Shown here in pieces: positions 1-8,031 of a stretch of DNA of 21,666 bases. Within the stretch, counting starts at the first letter, position 1; each line of letters opens with the position of its first letter. This DNA comes from a virus. The position numbers were made by a program, and so were the translations under genes. The stretch covers positions 1 through 21,666 of the IMG/VR virus record IMGVR_UViG_3300004463_000073, one strand, 5' to 3'. The notes beneath the pieces are model-generated. The model had not been told where the DNA came from and ran no database searches. It saw nothing but the letters and a program-made list of their open reading frames with translations.

Positions 1-56
1 CAGTGTCAAAGCTGGTGACAGTGACGTTATCCTGTGCCGCATTATCCTGAAAGGCG
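1..56. repeat. Terminal redundancy, left copy (contig circularisation overlap)
   Basis: Bases 1-56 are identical to 21611-21666. The repeat lies inside a coding region, and the reading frame entering from 1816 continues without a stop from the right-hand copy. This fits an assembly overlap from a circular or circularly permuted molecule better than a true packaging repeat. Confidence 0.95.
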
Positions 57-1816
57 ATCTTGAAGTAGTCCGCACCAGCTGGGACTGACACGGTGAAGTC
101 AAAGGAAGCAGCAGATGACCGGCTGCAGGCATCAGGACTGAGAAAGATCTGCTGGATGTAGGACGTGTCACCGGCACCCAGCGTGGCGTAGAAGCGGACA
201 CGATACTTCTTGACCGCGAATTCTTCGGAGAACCAGTTACGGGCAATCTCACCCGTTATCTGGATCGTGCCACCTGGAACGCACGGCGCCTTGGGACTGA
301 ATCCCGCATAGCCATTGCCCGGTGATCGGGCATAGTCAGTGGTAAGGGCACCGCCCATCCCGGCTTCACCGGTACCAGCCGCATTCCAATTCTGGCCGAA
401 TGGGTAATCACCCAGCGTACTGTTAAGGTCGTCATCCTCGTAGTCCCATGTGCGCGTCCAAACGACTGACGCGCCAGTGGGCGGCTCACCTGGCGTACCC
501 GGCGTGGCTGCACCGCACAGGCTCATCGGACAGCCAGTGCAGCGCGTCAGCGTTGTGAGGCTGCGTATCTCCTTGGCTGACTGAGAATCGATGTACTGGG
601 CACCCAGCTCAACCCACACATCATGGCCGTGGCCTGATTCAATGCGCCACTCAATGGCTGCAACCTGGATCGGCTGCTCATCGAATTCATGGGCACCTGT
701 ACCGGTATGCAGAGTGACCAGCGTGCCCACGTTGAAGTGCCTGCCATTGCCCGCGGTATACAGCCCTTCCAGCGGAGCATTGCCGCTGACGATCGGGAAG
801 CGTGCTTCTGCCTGAGCCAGCTTCCGCAGCCTGATCGATTCTTCAGCCGCATCCTGCAGAATGGCCGAATCACTGGTATTCGCAACATTGATCGTGTCCC
901 TGATGACCGGCTCACCTGGCGACCAGTCAGGATCAACAGCTTCCTCCCAGCTGATACCGTCCTGGCCCTTAGCCAGCACATGAGAGGCATAGGCCGATGC
1001 ATGAATGGCCTTGCTGAGATCGTTGCGAATATTGATGTCGCGCTGGAAGCGGACCTTTCCGGAAGCAAACGTGGCAGACGTTCGATCCGTTCCTATCGTT
1101 CCAGCAACGTAGGCAGTCGGCGTGAAGCTGTCAGGGTTGATGAAGAAGTCAACGCCATTACGCATGATGGCAAGAGCAATCTCACCAGCCTTGTCACCTA
1201 CGGTCAGGTCATACGGACCACTGGTAGGAGTCCATGGATTGCCCAGCGTATCGGTCGTATCGTTCCAGGTCCGACCCGGCATACCGGGCGGGAAGGGTGA
1301 AGGATCGTCCTGCAGAATCTCCTCATACAGTCGATCCAAGATGCCGCCGTACGTCTCACCTGTGAAGCGAAGATAGCCGTTGGCATCCTGGTAGGCCTGA
1401 TGCTGAGCCAGCTCGTCATCAAAGGGTGATCGCAGCGTAGTGGGCCACGTCGCCCGATTCATCAGGTCAAGCGTGCCGGGACCACCCAGGCTGCGGAATT
1501 CACCGCCCAGCTCTCTCTTGCTGACGACTACCTCGTCACCAGCCTGCAGCCAGAAGCCACCGATCACCTCTTCGGAGAATCCGGCAGAGCGGTCGACTAC
1601 CCGAACATAGTTGCCTTCAACGAAGTGACCGGCTGCGATGGCAGCATGGTCAGCATGCAGGATGATCTTGCCTTCACCGGCACCGCGGAACACGGCACGC
1701 CAGTACGTTCCCTTCTGGCAGTCATCCTCAGTCAGCCTGACCAGCAGCGTTCCATCGATCGGATCGTCACCGGGATAGATGTCATAGGCGACCAGCGCCC
1801 GTACACCGTCAAGCAT
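1..1816 (-). CDS. Minor tail protein, Siphovirus Gp37-like, N-terminal two thirds (continues across the junction)
   Basis: This is the first 605 codons of a 912-residue protein whose remainder is at 20688-21610. The start ATG at 1816 shares its A with the stop of the distal tail gene (TGATG), implying translational coupling. Residues 1 to about 420 resemble the ReqiPepy6 Gp37-like tail family, seen for example in the segment beginning MLDGVRALVAYD and in a region ending GAQYID. A small Cys cluster (CTGCPMSLC) lies near residue 424, followed by a beta-rich stretch (WTRTWDYEDDDL) that could be a carbohydrate-binding or tail-tip domain. No stop occurs in this frame between 1816 and 1. Its place after tape measure and Dit fits a tail-tip protein acting in host binding. 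Family assignment is from recognition only. Confidence 0.85.
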   Translation of the reverse strand, partial: MLDGVRALVAYDIYPGDDPIDGTLLVRLTEDDCQKGTYWRAVFRGAGEGKIILHADHAAIAAGHFVEGNYVRVVDRSAGFSEEVIGGFWLQAGDEVVVSKRELGGEFRSLGGPGTLDLMNRATWPTTLRSPFDDELAQHQAYQDANGYLRFTGETYGGILDRLYEEILQDDPSPFPPGMPGRTWNDTTDTLGNPWTPTSGPYDLTVGDKAGEIALAIMRNGVDFFINPDSFTPTAYVAGTIGTDRTSATFASGKVRFQRDINIRNDLSKAIHASAYASHVLAKGQDGISWEEAVDPDWSPGEPVIRDTINVANTSDSAILQDAAEESIRLRKLAQAEARFPIVSGNAPLEGLYTAGNGRHFNVGTLVTLHTGTGAHEFDEQPIQVAAIEWRIESGHGHDVWVELGAQYIDSQSAKEIRSLTTLTRCTGCPMSLCGAATPGTPGEPPTGASVVWTRTWDYEDDDLNSTLGDYPFGQNWNAAGTGEAGMGGALTTDYARSPGNGYAGFSPKAPCVPGGTIQITGEIARNWFSEEFAVKKYRVRFYATLGAGDTSYIQQIFLSPDACSRSSAASFDFTVSVPAGADYFKIAFQDNAAQDNVTVTSFDT

Positions 1817-2292
1817 CAGGACGCTACTTCAAAAGCCGGATCGAAGGCCTCTAGCTTCACGTTCCAGCGCTGATAGGTCATGTTCGACAGCACTGGCCCA
1901 GTCACAACGTTGATCGTGGCAGCGTCAATGCTCACGTCATCTTCCAGCCCCAAATACGGTGCCAGAATCGCCAACGTACCTGGCGTGGCAGTCAAGCTGA
2001 AGAGGCTGCGAAGAATATCGCTCTGATCGCGCCATGAAGCCTGACGTTCACTGAGATCAGCACCCTGGCCGCGTGCGAAGCCATCCAGCTCCAACAGCAG
2101 CGAATCTTCGATCTTCGGCATCCAGATACGGCCTGCAGCCCCTGGCACGTTCCAGTCCTCGCCCTTGACTCGCACTGGCTCACTGTAACCCTGCAGGAGA
2201 TCGAAGTAGATGAGCGGTTGCCCGAGATCATCCAGCAGCTGCAGGCTCTGGCTGCGGAACGTGATCAAGTCCTCGCACAGTGGCAGCGGCAT
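1816..2292 (-). CDS. Distal tail protein (Dit-like)
   Basis: 158 residues between the tape measure gene and the Gp37-like gene, the usual position of Dit. The start ATG overlaps the tape measure stop (TGATG at 2294-2290). The sequence contains WNVPGAAGRIW followed by ELDGFARGQGAD, a pattern seen in short actinophage-type Dit/minor tail proteins that join tube to tip. It has no Cys cluster and no membrane segment. Assignment rests mainly on position plus general resemblance, so the exact tail-tip role is an inference. Confidence 0.65.
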   Translation of the reverse strand: MPLPLCEDLITFRSQSLQLLDDLGQPLIYFDLLQGYSEPVRVKGEDWNVPGAAGRIWMPKIEDSLLLELDGFARGQGADLSERQASWRDQSDILRSLFSLTATPGTLAILAPYLGLEDDVSIDAATINVVTGPVLSNMTYQRWNVKLEAFDPAFEVAS

Positions 2293-4088
2293 CAGCTGAT
2301 CACCGAATCCAGGTCACCGAATCCAGCCACCGTGCCACTGCGACGGATCAGGTCAATCACTCCCGCTTCACGATCAGTTGTCAGGTCGCCTTCAACGTTC
2401 AGAATGATGGTCACCCCGCCAGATGGCCCTGTGAAGCCACCAGAAGCCACAGAAGCCGCGGAAACGTCAGAACCAAGGGCAGAAGCCGTCAACGGGCTTA
2501 CGGCCAGTGCAGAGGCCACCAGAGCCGATGCACGCTCTGCCTGCCCAATGTGATCGATCATCTCACCCGTAATCGAAGTGACGATGGCCCCGCCCACGTC
2601 CATGATGTCAGACAGTGGCCCGACCAGAGCATTCGATCGCGGCAAATAGCCACTGATCTTCGCGGCCAGATACGAGGATGCTCCATCGGCCAGATGTGAG
2701 GATGCGTAAATTCCAGCAGCCACGTTACTGCCCACGGAATACCCGCTGTTGTAGGCATTGACTCCAAGCCCTGCCAGTTCAGCCACAATCTGAGCGCGAA
2801 GCGCATTGGCGGCACCGCGCACGCCAGGTCGACCGTCTCTGAGTCCCGCTGCCAGCTGCTGTGAATTGAGAAGGCCTGTGAGATAGGCGATCCGCTGCTG
2901 CTTCGTCTGCTCTTCAGCCTGCAGCCGCGTCAGGGCTTCCATGCCCACCTTGATCTGGTTCTGCCCATCCAACAATCCAAGCTTCTGCTGCACCGTCGTT
3001 TCAAACGCTGCGCGGCGTACTTCGTCCCAGTGAGCTTCAATCTCTTCGATCGGGATACGTGCGATCTTCTGAGCCGCTTCCTGCACTGGCTTGAAGGCAC
3101 TGCTCAGAACGTTGCTGTAATCAGCCCATGCATCTGCCTGATGCTCAATGAGCTTGTCTGTTTCCTTCGCTGCCTTCTTCTGATCGTCAAGCAGCGGGCC
3201 GAACGGATTGACAGCGTTATTGATCAGCTCACCAACGAAGTCGATCGCCTCTCCGAAGTGACCGAATACCGGAATAACGGTGTCTCTGATGAAATGAGCC
3301 ACCTCCAGCACAACGGGCATGAGCTTCTGCCCAATCTCAATCTGCAGATTCTCCATCTCTGCAGCGATCTCACGCTGAGTGTTCGCCATGCCTTCTGACG
3401 TTCTGCCGAAGTCACCTTGCGCGTCAGACGTTTGAGCCAGAATCTCAGCCTGAGCAGCCAGCACTCGCACCTGTGGCGACAGAGCATTCTTCGTAGTCGA
3501 CACAAGGCCCATCTCAAAGGCCCGCTGTCGCAGCGTGGCATCGTCCAGAAGCACGCCATAGCGGCGGATCGGCTCAGACTCGCCGCGAAGAGCGGCACCA
3601 ATGGCTGTGATTGCCTCTTCCGTGCTACCACCAAAGAAAGAAGCCAAGTCACCGCCCAGCGCGGTCATCTCAGTAGCAAAGTCAGTAAGCTCGTCGCCAG
3701 CCAACCCAGCAGACTTGCCAAACACTGACATCTGCACCGCGGATTCAAGAGCCAGCTGCTTAGAGGCACCGAAGGCAGAAGCCGCGTTGTCAGCCCACTC
3801 TTCCAGGGCAGGCACAGCTTCAGTACCCATGGTCACAGCGGAAGCGGAAACTACATCCTCAAACTCAGCCGCCTTGTTGACAGCATCGGAGAGGAATTCC
3901 ACAGCCTGAGCCGCAGCCTGCACGCCAAGCAAACCGCCACCAATGGCAGCACCAGCCTTGACCAATCCCTTGAAGCTGGTATCCAGCCTCTTGGCTGAGC
4001 CATCGATAGCGTCAAGGTCATTCGATAGACCCTTGATGTTGTTCTGGCCCTTGACGATCGCTTCAACGACAAGATCAAGACGTGCCAT
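2292..4088 (-). CDS. Tape measure protein
   Basis: 598 residues, the longest gene lying wholly within the window, directly after the tail chaperone region and one more gene. The N-terminus has the heptad-rich pattern of tape measures (NNIKGLSNDLDAIDGSAKRL), then a Gly/Ala-rich hydrophobic stretch around residues 44-65 (KAGAAIGGGLLGVQAAAQAV), then long helical segments (GMANTQREIAAEMENLQIEI). The C-terminal third is Ala/Ser/Gly-rich. At roughly 0.15 nm per residue the predicted tail is about 90 nm, a short siphovirus tail. The start overlaps the upstream stop as TGATG, and the stop overlaps the Dit start in the same way. Confidence 0.9.
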   Translation of the reverse strand: MARLDLVVEAIVKGQNNIKGLSNDLDAIDGSAKRLDTSFKGLVKAGAAIGGGLLGVQAAAQAVEFLSDAVNKAAEFEDVVSASAVTMGTEAVPALEEWADNAASAFGASKQLALESAVQMSVFGKSAGLAGDELTDFATEMTALGGDLASFFGGSTEEAITAIGAALRGESEPIRRYGVLLDDATLRQRAFEMGLVSTTKNALSPQVRVLAAQAEILAQTSDAQGDFGRTSEGMANTQREIAAEMENLQIEIGQKLMPVVLEVAHFIRDTVIPVFGHFGEAIDFVGELINNAVNPFGPLLDDQKKAAKETDKLIEHQADAWADYSNVLSSAFKPVQEAAQKIARIPIEEIEAHWDEVRRAAFETTVQQKLGLLDGQNQIKVGMEALTRLQAEEQTKQQRIAYLTGLLNSQQLAAGLRDGRPGVRGAANALRAQIVAELAGLGVNAYNSGYSVGSNVAAGIYASSHLADGASSYLAAKISGYLPRSNALVGPLSDIMDVGGAIVTSITGEMIDHIGQAERASALVASALAVSPLTASALGSDVSAASVASGGFTGPSGGVTIILNVEGDLTTDREAGVIDLIRRSGTVAGFGDLDSVIS

Positions 4089-4483
4089 CAGAAGCCCATT
4101 CCGCGTGCAGCATCAGCCAGTATCTCTTCTAGGCTCTTGTCAGCCTTGCCCAGCACCGCGGAGTCTCTGGTAGCGGGATACAGCCAGTACCCGCGAGGAT
4201 TCGGCCCACGGTGGAATTGAGGCCATACGGCAGAACCGAATTCGGACCCTATGCCGACCGCCACTTCTGGTAATCCGGCAGAGCCGCGCGGAAAGATGTT
4301 GCCGCCTTCGGCCACCATGACAGAAGCGGCCATGCGTGCCTGTGGGGTGGGCTTGCCAGCAGCGTTCTTCTTGGCCTGATCCAAGATGGCCCTGGCGTAA
4401 TCCTGCTCTAGATCGTCAGGCTTCTGCAGCTCTTTGAGGATGCGCCGTAGTGCCCTTTGGCCGAAGGTAAGGTCTTTTGGCAT
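4088..4483 (-). CDS. HK97 gp10-like neck/tail-completion protein
   Basis: 131 residues. The central segment GSEFGSAVWPQF, followed by GYWLYPATRD, matches the conserved core of HK97 gp10-family (neck/tail completion) proteins, where EFG..PQF and a GYW(L/F)(Y/W)PT-like motif recur. The start ATG at 4483 lies one base after the stop of the frameshifted chaperone product (TGA-G-ATG), and the end overlaps the tape measure start. Such genes usually sit between the connector and the major tail gene. Here the gene lies between the chaperone and the tape measure, so it could instead be a tail component that resembles gp10. Confidence 0.6.
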   Translation of the reverse strand: MPKDLTFGQRALRRILKELQKPDDLEQDYARAILDQAKKNAAGKPTPQARMAASVMVAEGGNIFPRGSAGLPEVAVGIGSEFGSAVWPQFHRGPNPRGYWLYPATRDSAVLGKADKSLEEILADAARGMGF

Positions 4484-4484
4484 C

Positions 4485-4661
4485 TCACCTTCGGCCTTTC
4501 CGCTTGCTCTGAGCCTTCCTGGCTGCTCGTTCTCTCTCGCGTAGGTCCCGCGCCATGTATTCCGCGAATGCGAGGTATTCGGGAATGGTCATATCCCGTA
4601 CCTCGCGCGGAGTCATTCCCCAGTAGCGGCAGAAATTAGCGAGAGGTCTGAAGCCTCTGGT
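4485..4661 (-). CDS. Tail assembly chaperone, -1 frameshift extension (gpT-like part)
   Basis: This frame has no good independent start far enough upstream, but it is open across the end of the gpG-like gene. After the slip it reads TRGFRPLANFCRYWGMTPRE and then EYLAFAEYMARDLRERERAA, ending in a basic tail with TGA at 4487-4485. A WGM(T/S)PREV-type start followed by EYM is common in gpT-like chaperone extensions. Joined to the first 99 codons of the upstream gene, it gives a product of about 157 residues. An in-frame ATG at 4616 overlapping the gpG stop could alternatively give a free 43-residue peptide. Confidence 0.7.
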   Translation of the reverse strand, partial: TRGFRPLANFCRYWGMTPREVRDMTIPEYLAFAEYMARDLRERERAARKAQSKRKGRR

Positions 4662-4957
4662 AAAGGGTCGTCACCCTCTCCGATCAGGGAGCGCAGCTGC
4701 TGGGTCCATTCCTTCCAGGCCCGAGCAGGCACCATCTGAGCCGCCGTCGTCCCGTTGGTCAGCCCCAGCCTTGCAGCCGATCGATTGAAAATCTCACGGC
4801 TGATCTCCAACGGATGGGCGGCAACGTCGGGATAGACAGCCATCGCTTCCACGATGTCATCAGCTGTTGCGTAGGCGACGATCCGATCGATCTCCTCGCG
4901 CGTCAGCCAATGCGGCTGCTCCGGTGCCTGCTGCTGAAGCTCCTGATCAAAGTCCAT
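4613..4957 (-). CDS. Tail assembly chaperone (gpG-like)
   Basis: 114 residues between the major tail protein and the tape measure region, the conserved place for the first tail assembly chaperone. The N-terminus (WLTREEIDRIVAYA) and the Asp/Glu-rich helical body fit the family. The start overlaps the major tail stop as TGATG. Near its 3' end it holds a perfect X-XXY-YYZ slippery heptamer, read in frame as C-CCT-TTA. Chaperones of this type bind the tape measure protein during tail assembly and are not part of the virion. Confidence 0.75.
   Translation of the reverse strand: MDFDQELQQQAPEQPHWLTREEIDRIVAYATADDIVEAMAVYPDVAAHPLEISREIFNRSAARLGLTNGTTAAQMVPARAWKEWTQQLRSLIGEGDDPLPEASDLSLISAATGE
4661..4667 (-). 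promoter_or_regulatory. Slippery heptamer CCCTTTA for programmed -1 frameshifting
   Basis: On the minus strand the gpG frame reads GAC-CCT-TTA, giving C-CCT-TTA in X-XXY-YYZ phase. The -1 frame opens only just upstream of this point, after a TGA, and runs to 4485. A 5-bp hairpin (AGAGG, 7-nt loop, CCTCT; 4642-4658) follows two bases later, which is closer than usual for a stimulatory structure. Confidence 0.7.
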
Positions 4958-5391
4958 CAGGACGGTGACTCCGAATCGTGCCAGGTGACTGCAGATGTGA
5001 CTGCCACATCGAAGCTGAATGCCCTTGCCTCACCAGGATCGTCAGGACCGTAGAGCGAAGGATTCAGCTGAATCTGAGTCTCAAAGCTGCGATAGCGGGC
5101 AGAGTCTGTCCGGTCCCACAGGTCAGCGCGAACACGCTTGCCAACAAGGGCTGACCAGCGGCTGTCTGTCTCATCATTCACGGTCACTTCCATCGTGGCG
5201 CCCACGGTGATGTCATCCGGAATCTGGAAGTTGCCGCAGAAGGTCGTCACGTCCGTTGTGGGAGTGTCGACCGTCAGCTCAACGCTGCTCATATCGCAGC
5301 TCACGTCGACCGCGGCGCCGTCCTCTTCACCTTCAGAGTCGAGAGGCTGAAGATGGAGCAACGGTCGATAAACGATGATCGGTGCGACCAT
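4957..5391 (-). CDS. Major tail protein (probable)
   Basis: 144 residues placed between a tail terminator-like gene and the tail assembly chaperone. The sequence is rich in beta-strand residues (VELTVDTPTTDVTTFCGNF, TMEVTVNDETDS), consistent with a tail tube subunit. A strong ribosome-binding site, GGAGGAG, lies 8 bases before the ATG, the best site in this module and fitting for a highly made structural protein. One base separates it from the upstream stop. It is somewhat short for a major tail protein, and no additional Ig-like domain is seen. Confidence 0.65.
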   Translation of the reverse strand: MVAPIIVYRPLLHLQPLDSEGEEDGAAVDVSCDMSSVELTVDTPTTDVTTFCGNFQIPDDITVGATMEVTVNDETDSRWSALVGKRVRADLWDRTDSARYRSFETQIQLNPSLYGPDDPGEARAFSFDVAVTSAVTWHDSESPS

Positions 5392-5392
5392 C

Positions 5393-5782
5393 TCAGGACT
5401 CCTCCAATGATTCGTTGTTGAAGTAGCTCAAATGTACCTGTGTCGCCAAGAATGCGGTACCAGTTGTCTCATCCAGCACCAGCCCATCCACTGTATCAAA
5501 ACGCCAGCCTGCCGGTAGGTTGGCAATGATCACCTGCCAGATGTTGTAGATGCGTCTCATAGCATCCAGGCTGGAAGCGGCGGAGGCCACCACCACTGCC
5601 ACATACCGCTGATGATCGAAGCAATATGCTCCACCATCCGATGGAGTAGACCAGGGGCTGTCAGGACGAAGCACAACGGCAGGAGCGATGATCTGAGACT
5701 GCGTAGGCGCAGCCATGATGTTGACTCCGGAGAGGCCATCCAGCGCCCTGAGGGCTTCTGCCAGGTCATCGGTCGGAGTCAT
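5393..5782 (-). CDS. Tail terminator-like protein
   Basis: 129 residues, starting with a 4-base ATGA overlap on the connector gene. The N-terminal helix (TDDLAEALRALDGLSGVNIM) followed by alternating strands (YVAVVVASAASSLDAM) and a C-terminal strand pair resembles tail terminator/neck proteins that cap the tail tube. The assignment depends on gene order: connector, this gene, major tail. A head-closure (stopper) role is the main alternative, because no separate stopper gene is recognised here. Confidence 0.5.
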   Translation of the reverse strand: MTPTDDLAEALRALDGLSGVNIMAAPTQSQIIAPAVVLRPDSPWSTPSDGGAYCFDHQRYVAVVVASAASSLDAMRRIYNIWQVIIANLPAGWRFDTVDGLVLDETTGTAFLATQVHLSYFNNESLEES

Positions 5783-6171
5783 CCAACGCCAAAGCTCACG
5801 CGATTGCCCACGAGCATTCGTAGGTATGTTGGATGCTCTGCCGCCACTCTGATTCCACCGGTATCGAACACGGCTGCGATGCCGAACGGCGCATCTGGTG
5901 CCTTCATCGCCATGACTGCCAGGATCAGTGCTGCCTGAGCTGTGGAGTAATTCGGGACGATCTCTGCCACTGTCTCATCGGCATCGGCTGTGCCGGTGAG
6001 AGTGAAAGCATCATCTCCGGACTCTTCGGTGATCTCCACCTGCAGATAGCCTAGGTCCCAGCCCACTTGCTCAATGGCAGCGGCCAAGGCGGCGGCTAAG
6101 TCAGCGTCTCTGGAGTCTGTGTCGACTCCCAGTGCACGCTTCAAAGCCGCCACCGTAGGCCACTCAGCCAT
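5779..6171 (-). CDS. Head-tail connector (gp6-like adaptor)
   Basis: 130 residues, starting MAEWPTVAALKRALGVDT, the usual opening of gp6-like connector proteins (a short helix, LKxxLG, then an Asp-rich helix with ALAAAIEQV). I chose the ATG at 6171 because AGGAG lies 5 bases upstream. A longer frame back to 6318 only runs through the capsid gene and is Cys/Arg-rich noise. Eleven bases separate it from the capsid stop. Its role would be to join the portal to downstream neck proteins in the mature head. Confidence 0.7.
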   Translation of the reverse strand: MAEWPTVAALKRALGVDTDSRDADLAAALAAAIEQVGWDLGYLQVEITEESGDDAFTLTGTADADETVAEIVPNYSTAQAALILAVMAMKAPDAPFGIAAVFDTGGIRVAAEHPTYLRMLVGNRVSFGVG

Positions 6172-6182
6172 TCGCTCCTGCC

Positions 6183-7781
6183 TTAGCTCGTCAGAGCGTA
6201 GGTCGTGAAGGCCGCAGGATAGGCCGCAACAAAGACGACGAATCCGCCAAGAGCGATATCGCGTCCCAGTCGACCAGGCACATCCGCCGTCAGGGTGAAG
6301 GTGCCTTCCTCTGCCCACGCGAAGCCGCGGGACGGTCCCACGATCACGTCGACAGCCTCGTCGTCAAGAGCAGGAACCCAAACCGGCTGCAGCGTCATCG
6401 GCAGCGGCCCAGCCGAGCCACCGTCAATGCCGCTGATCCCAGCAAGGCCAGGGTACATGGACGTTCCGCCGCCACCCGTTGGCGTCTTGGCGTCGATCAT
6501 CGCCACAAGGGCTGCGGTCGAAAGCCAGATGCGGTCAGGGATGAGCGTTGTGCCAACGGCAACCGCGTTCTCGAACGCTTCGCCGAAGTGCGGCTCTTCC
6601 ACGTCCCAGCCACCCGTACCAGCGGTCGGAGACGAAGCCAGCAGCTTGTCGACTGCCGCATTGTCCGTGGCCTGTGCGTAGGCTTCTGCCAGAAGTTCCA
6701 GGTAGAAGCTCAGGAATTCCGGAGACGATCGGCGCAGCAGCTGGATCGAAAGGTCACCGGCACCAGCGAACGTCCGAACGTTCTCAGTGACCGTGTCCGT
6801 GTGCACTTCCTGGCTGCTGACTTCGGCCTTCTGAGTCGTCTGCTCAGCAACGGTCGGACGCTGTGTGATCCGCGGGAAGCTAAGCGTAAGGCCGGATTCC
6901 GGCATCTCAATTCGCCGCGTGCTTCCCATGAAGCGGCGCAGCGGATCGATGATGCCAATGACTTCCTGCTGGTACTGCAGCGGCATGAAAGCAGGATTGT
7001 CGGCACTGATGATGTCAGCCAGCGCACGCTGGTAGACAGGGTGAAGATCACCGCCGTCCATGAGCGTGAGGGCGCCCTTCATCCACTCGCCCTTCTTGGG
7101 AATCTCCTGCTCCCTGGGCTGTGGCGGCTCTTGGCCCGTACTGATCGAAGATCGCTCTTCCATCAGTCGCACCCGCTCCTGCAGCTTCGTGAATGTCTCT
7201 TCATCGACACTTGACTCGATGCCGCGCGGCTGCGGCACCTCTGGGACCGCTTCCGTTGCGGCGTCTGTCATGGGTTCGTCTCCTAGCTCTTGCGATCGGG
7301 CGTACAGCACTTCTGTACCCGCATATGTCGGTCGCCAGGTAAGCGAAACCTCTCGCAAGCCAACCTTCTTGCGAACGGTCACACGCTGACGATCAACGTA
7401 CTTGAACGTGCTGCCACCTTCAGACGCTTCGAAGGAAGGTGAAGCACCCTTGAAGAAGCCATCCTTAGCCAGAGACATCAGCTCATCGCCGCGTGGCGTA
7501 TTGGCTGCTCTGGCGATCAGAACGGCATGATCGGAGCGCTCTTCAAGAGCCAGTCCGCGTCCCGCGGGCGGTCCTTCATGCTCCATGCGAATGATGACTG
7601 ACGTGGGATCGGTGCCAGAAAACGCACCAGGCTCAAAGACTTCCAGCCCCTGAGCTGTGCGCCCGATCTCACCGTAGGTCATAAAGCGAATGCCGATCTC
7701 CCGATCGCTTTCGCTCCTGACTTCAATCTCAGGCTGCTGATCTCCCTCTTCGAAGGTCAGCACTTCGTCAGGACTCGGCAT
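6183..7781 (-). CDS. Fused prohead protease-major capsid protein (HK97 fold)
   Basis: 532 residues. Residues about 25-160 carry an S78/U35-like prohead protease domain: GIRFMTYGEIGRT, EVFEPGAF, the catalytic-His region IRMEHEGPPAGRG (His68), a Ser region GASPSFE (Ser114/116) and REVSLTWRPTYAG. Residues about 165-235 form a charged linker with a short coiled coil (KLQERVRLMEER) that may act as the scaffold/delta domain. Residues about 235-532 look like an HK97 major capsid protein (RRIEMPESG, TRTFAGAG-like segment, DRIWLSTAALVAMIDA, PLPMTLQPVWVP). The start ATG has AGAGGA 9 bases upstream and overlaps the upstream gene by 14 bases. No stop or frameshift separates protease and capsid, so self-cleavage during maturation is inferred. 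Confidence 0.85.
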   Translation of the reverse strand: MPSPDEVLTFEEGDQQPEIEVRSESDREIGIRFMTYGEIGRTAQGLEVFEPGAFSGTDPTSVIIRMEHEGPPAGRGLALEERSDHAVLIARAANTPRGDELMSLAKDGFFKGASPSFEASEGGSTFKYVDRQRVTVRKKVGLREVSLTWRPTYAGTEVLYARSQELGDEPMTDAATEAVPEVPQPRGIESSVDEETFTKLQERVRLMEERSSISTGQEPPQPREQEIPKKGEWMKGALTLMDGGDLHPVYQRALADIISADNPAFMPLQYQQEVIGIIDPLRRFMGSTRRIEMPESGLTLSFPRITQRPTVAEQTTQKAEVSSQEVHTDTVTENVRTFAGAGDLSIQLLRRSSPEFLSFYLELLAEAYAQATDNAAVDKLLASSPTAGTGGWDVEEPHFGEAFENAVAVGTTLIPDRIWLSTAALVAMIDAKTPTGGGGTSMYPGLAGISGIDGGSAGPLPMTLQPVWVPALDDEAVDVIVGPSRGFAWAEEGTFTLTADVPGRLGRDIALGGFVVFVAAYPAAFTTYALTS

Positions 7782-8031
7782 TGCGAATGATCCTCTGCAG
7801 GTCGCGTGTCAGCACCTTGCGTGGCGGGAATTCACGGCTCAGCTCAGCATCAAGAGCTTCCTGTGCCAGCTCCGGATCGTCGCCAACGCGAGCCAGGATG
7901 GCTGCAGCCGTTTCAACGGCCAGCTCAAACGACGGTGGGCGTTCTGCATCCTCTGCCGGAATCCATGGATAGCCTAGAGCAGAAGCAGACTCTTTCTGCC
8001 GTCCGTTGAAAGTATTGACGTAAACAGCCAC
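7768..8031 (-). CDS. Hypothetical protein between portal and capsid
   Basis: 87 residues, GTG start sharing one base with the portal stop (TAGTG). It has no Cys pairs and no membrane segment. The C-terminal half is helical and charged (DPELAQEALDAELSREF, then VLTRDLQRIIRN). I do not recognise the family. Its location suggests a head-morphogenesis role, but this is only positional. It could be a short scaffold or a protein that partners the fused protease-capsid product made from the overlapping gene. Confidence 0.65.
   Translation of the reverse strand: MAVYVNTFNGRQKESASALGYPWIPAEDAERPPSFELAVETAAAILARVGDDPELAQEALDAELSREFPPRKVLTRDLQRIIRNAES

Noticed and set aside
1-56. True short direct terminal repeat for DNA packaging
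   Set aside because: The repeat lies inside an intact gene that reads through it, and its short length fits an assembly overlap.
547-1068. 173-codon minus-strand frame
   Set aside because: It is a different frame inside the 912-residue tail gene, with Met/Arg/Ser-rich sequence typical of a shadow frame.
689-1300. 203-codon open frame on the plus strand, with others at 6588-7214, 9070-9546 and 12409-12888
   Set aside because: They lie opposite strong minus-strand genes, have low-complexity or Arg/Ser/Pro-rich translations and no family motifs, and would break the single-strand layout.
6172-6318. Longer start for the connector gene
   Set aside because: The extra residues overlap the capsid gene and show no resemblance to connectors; AGGAG sits before the ATG at 6171.
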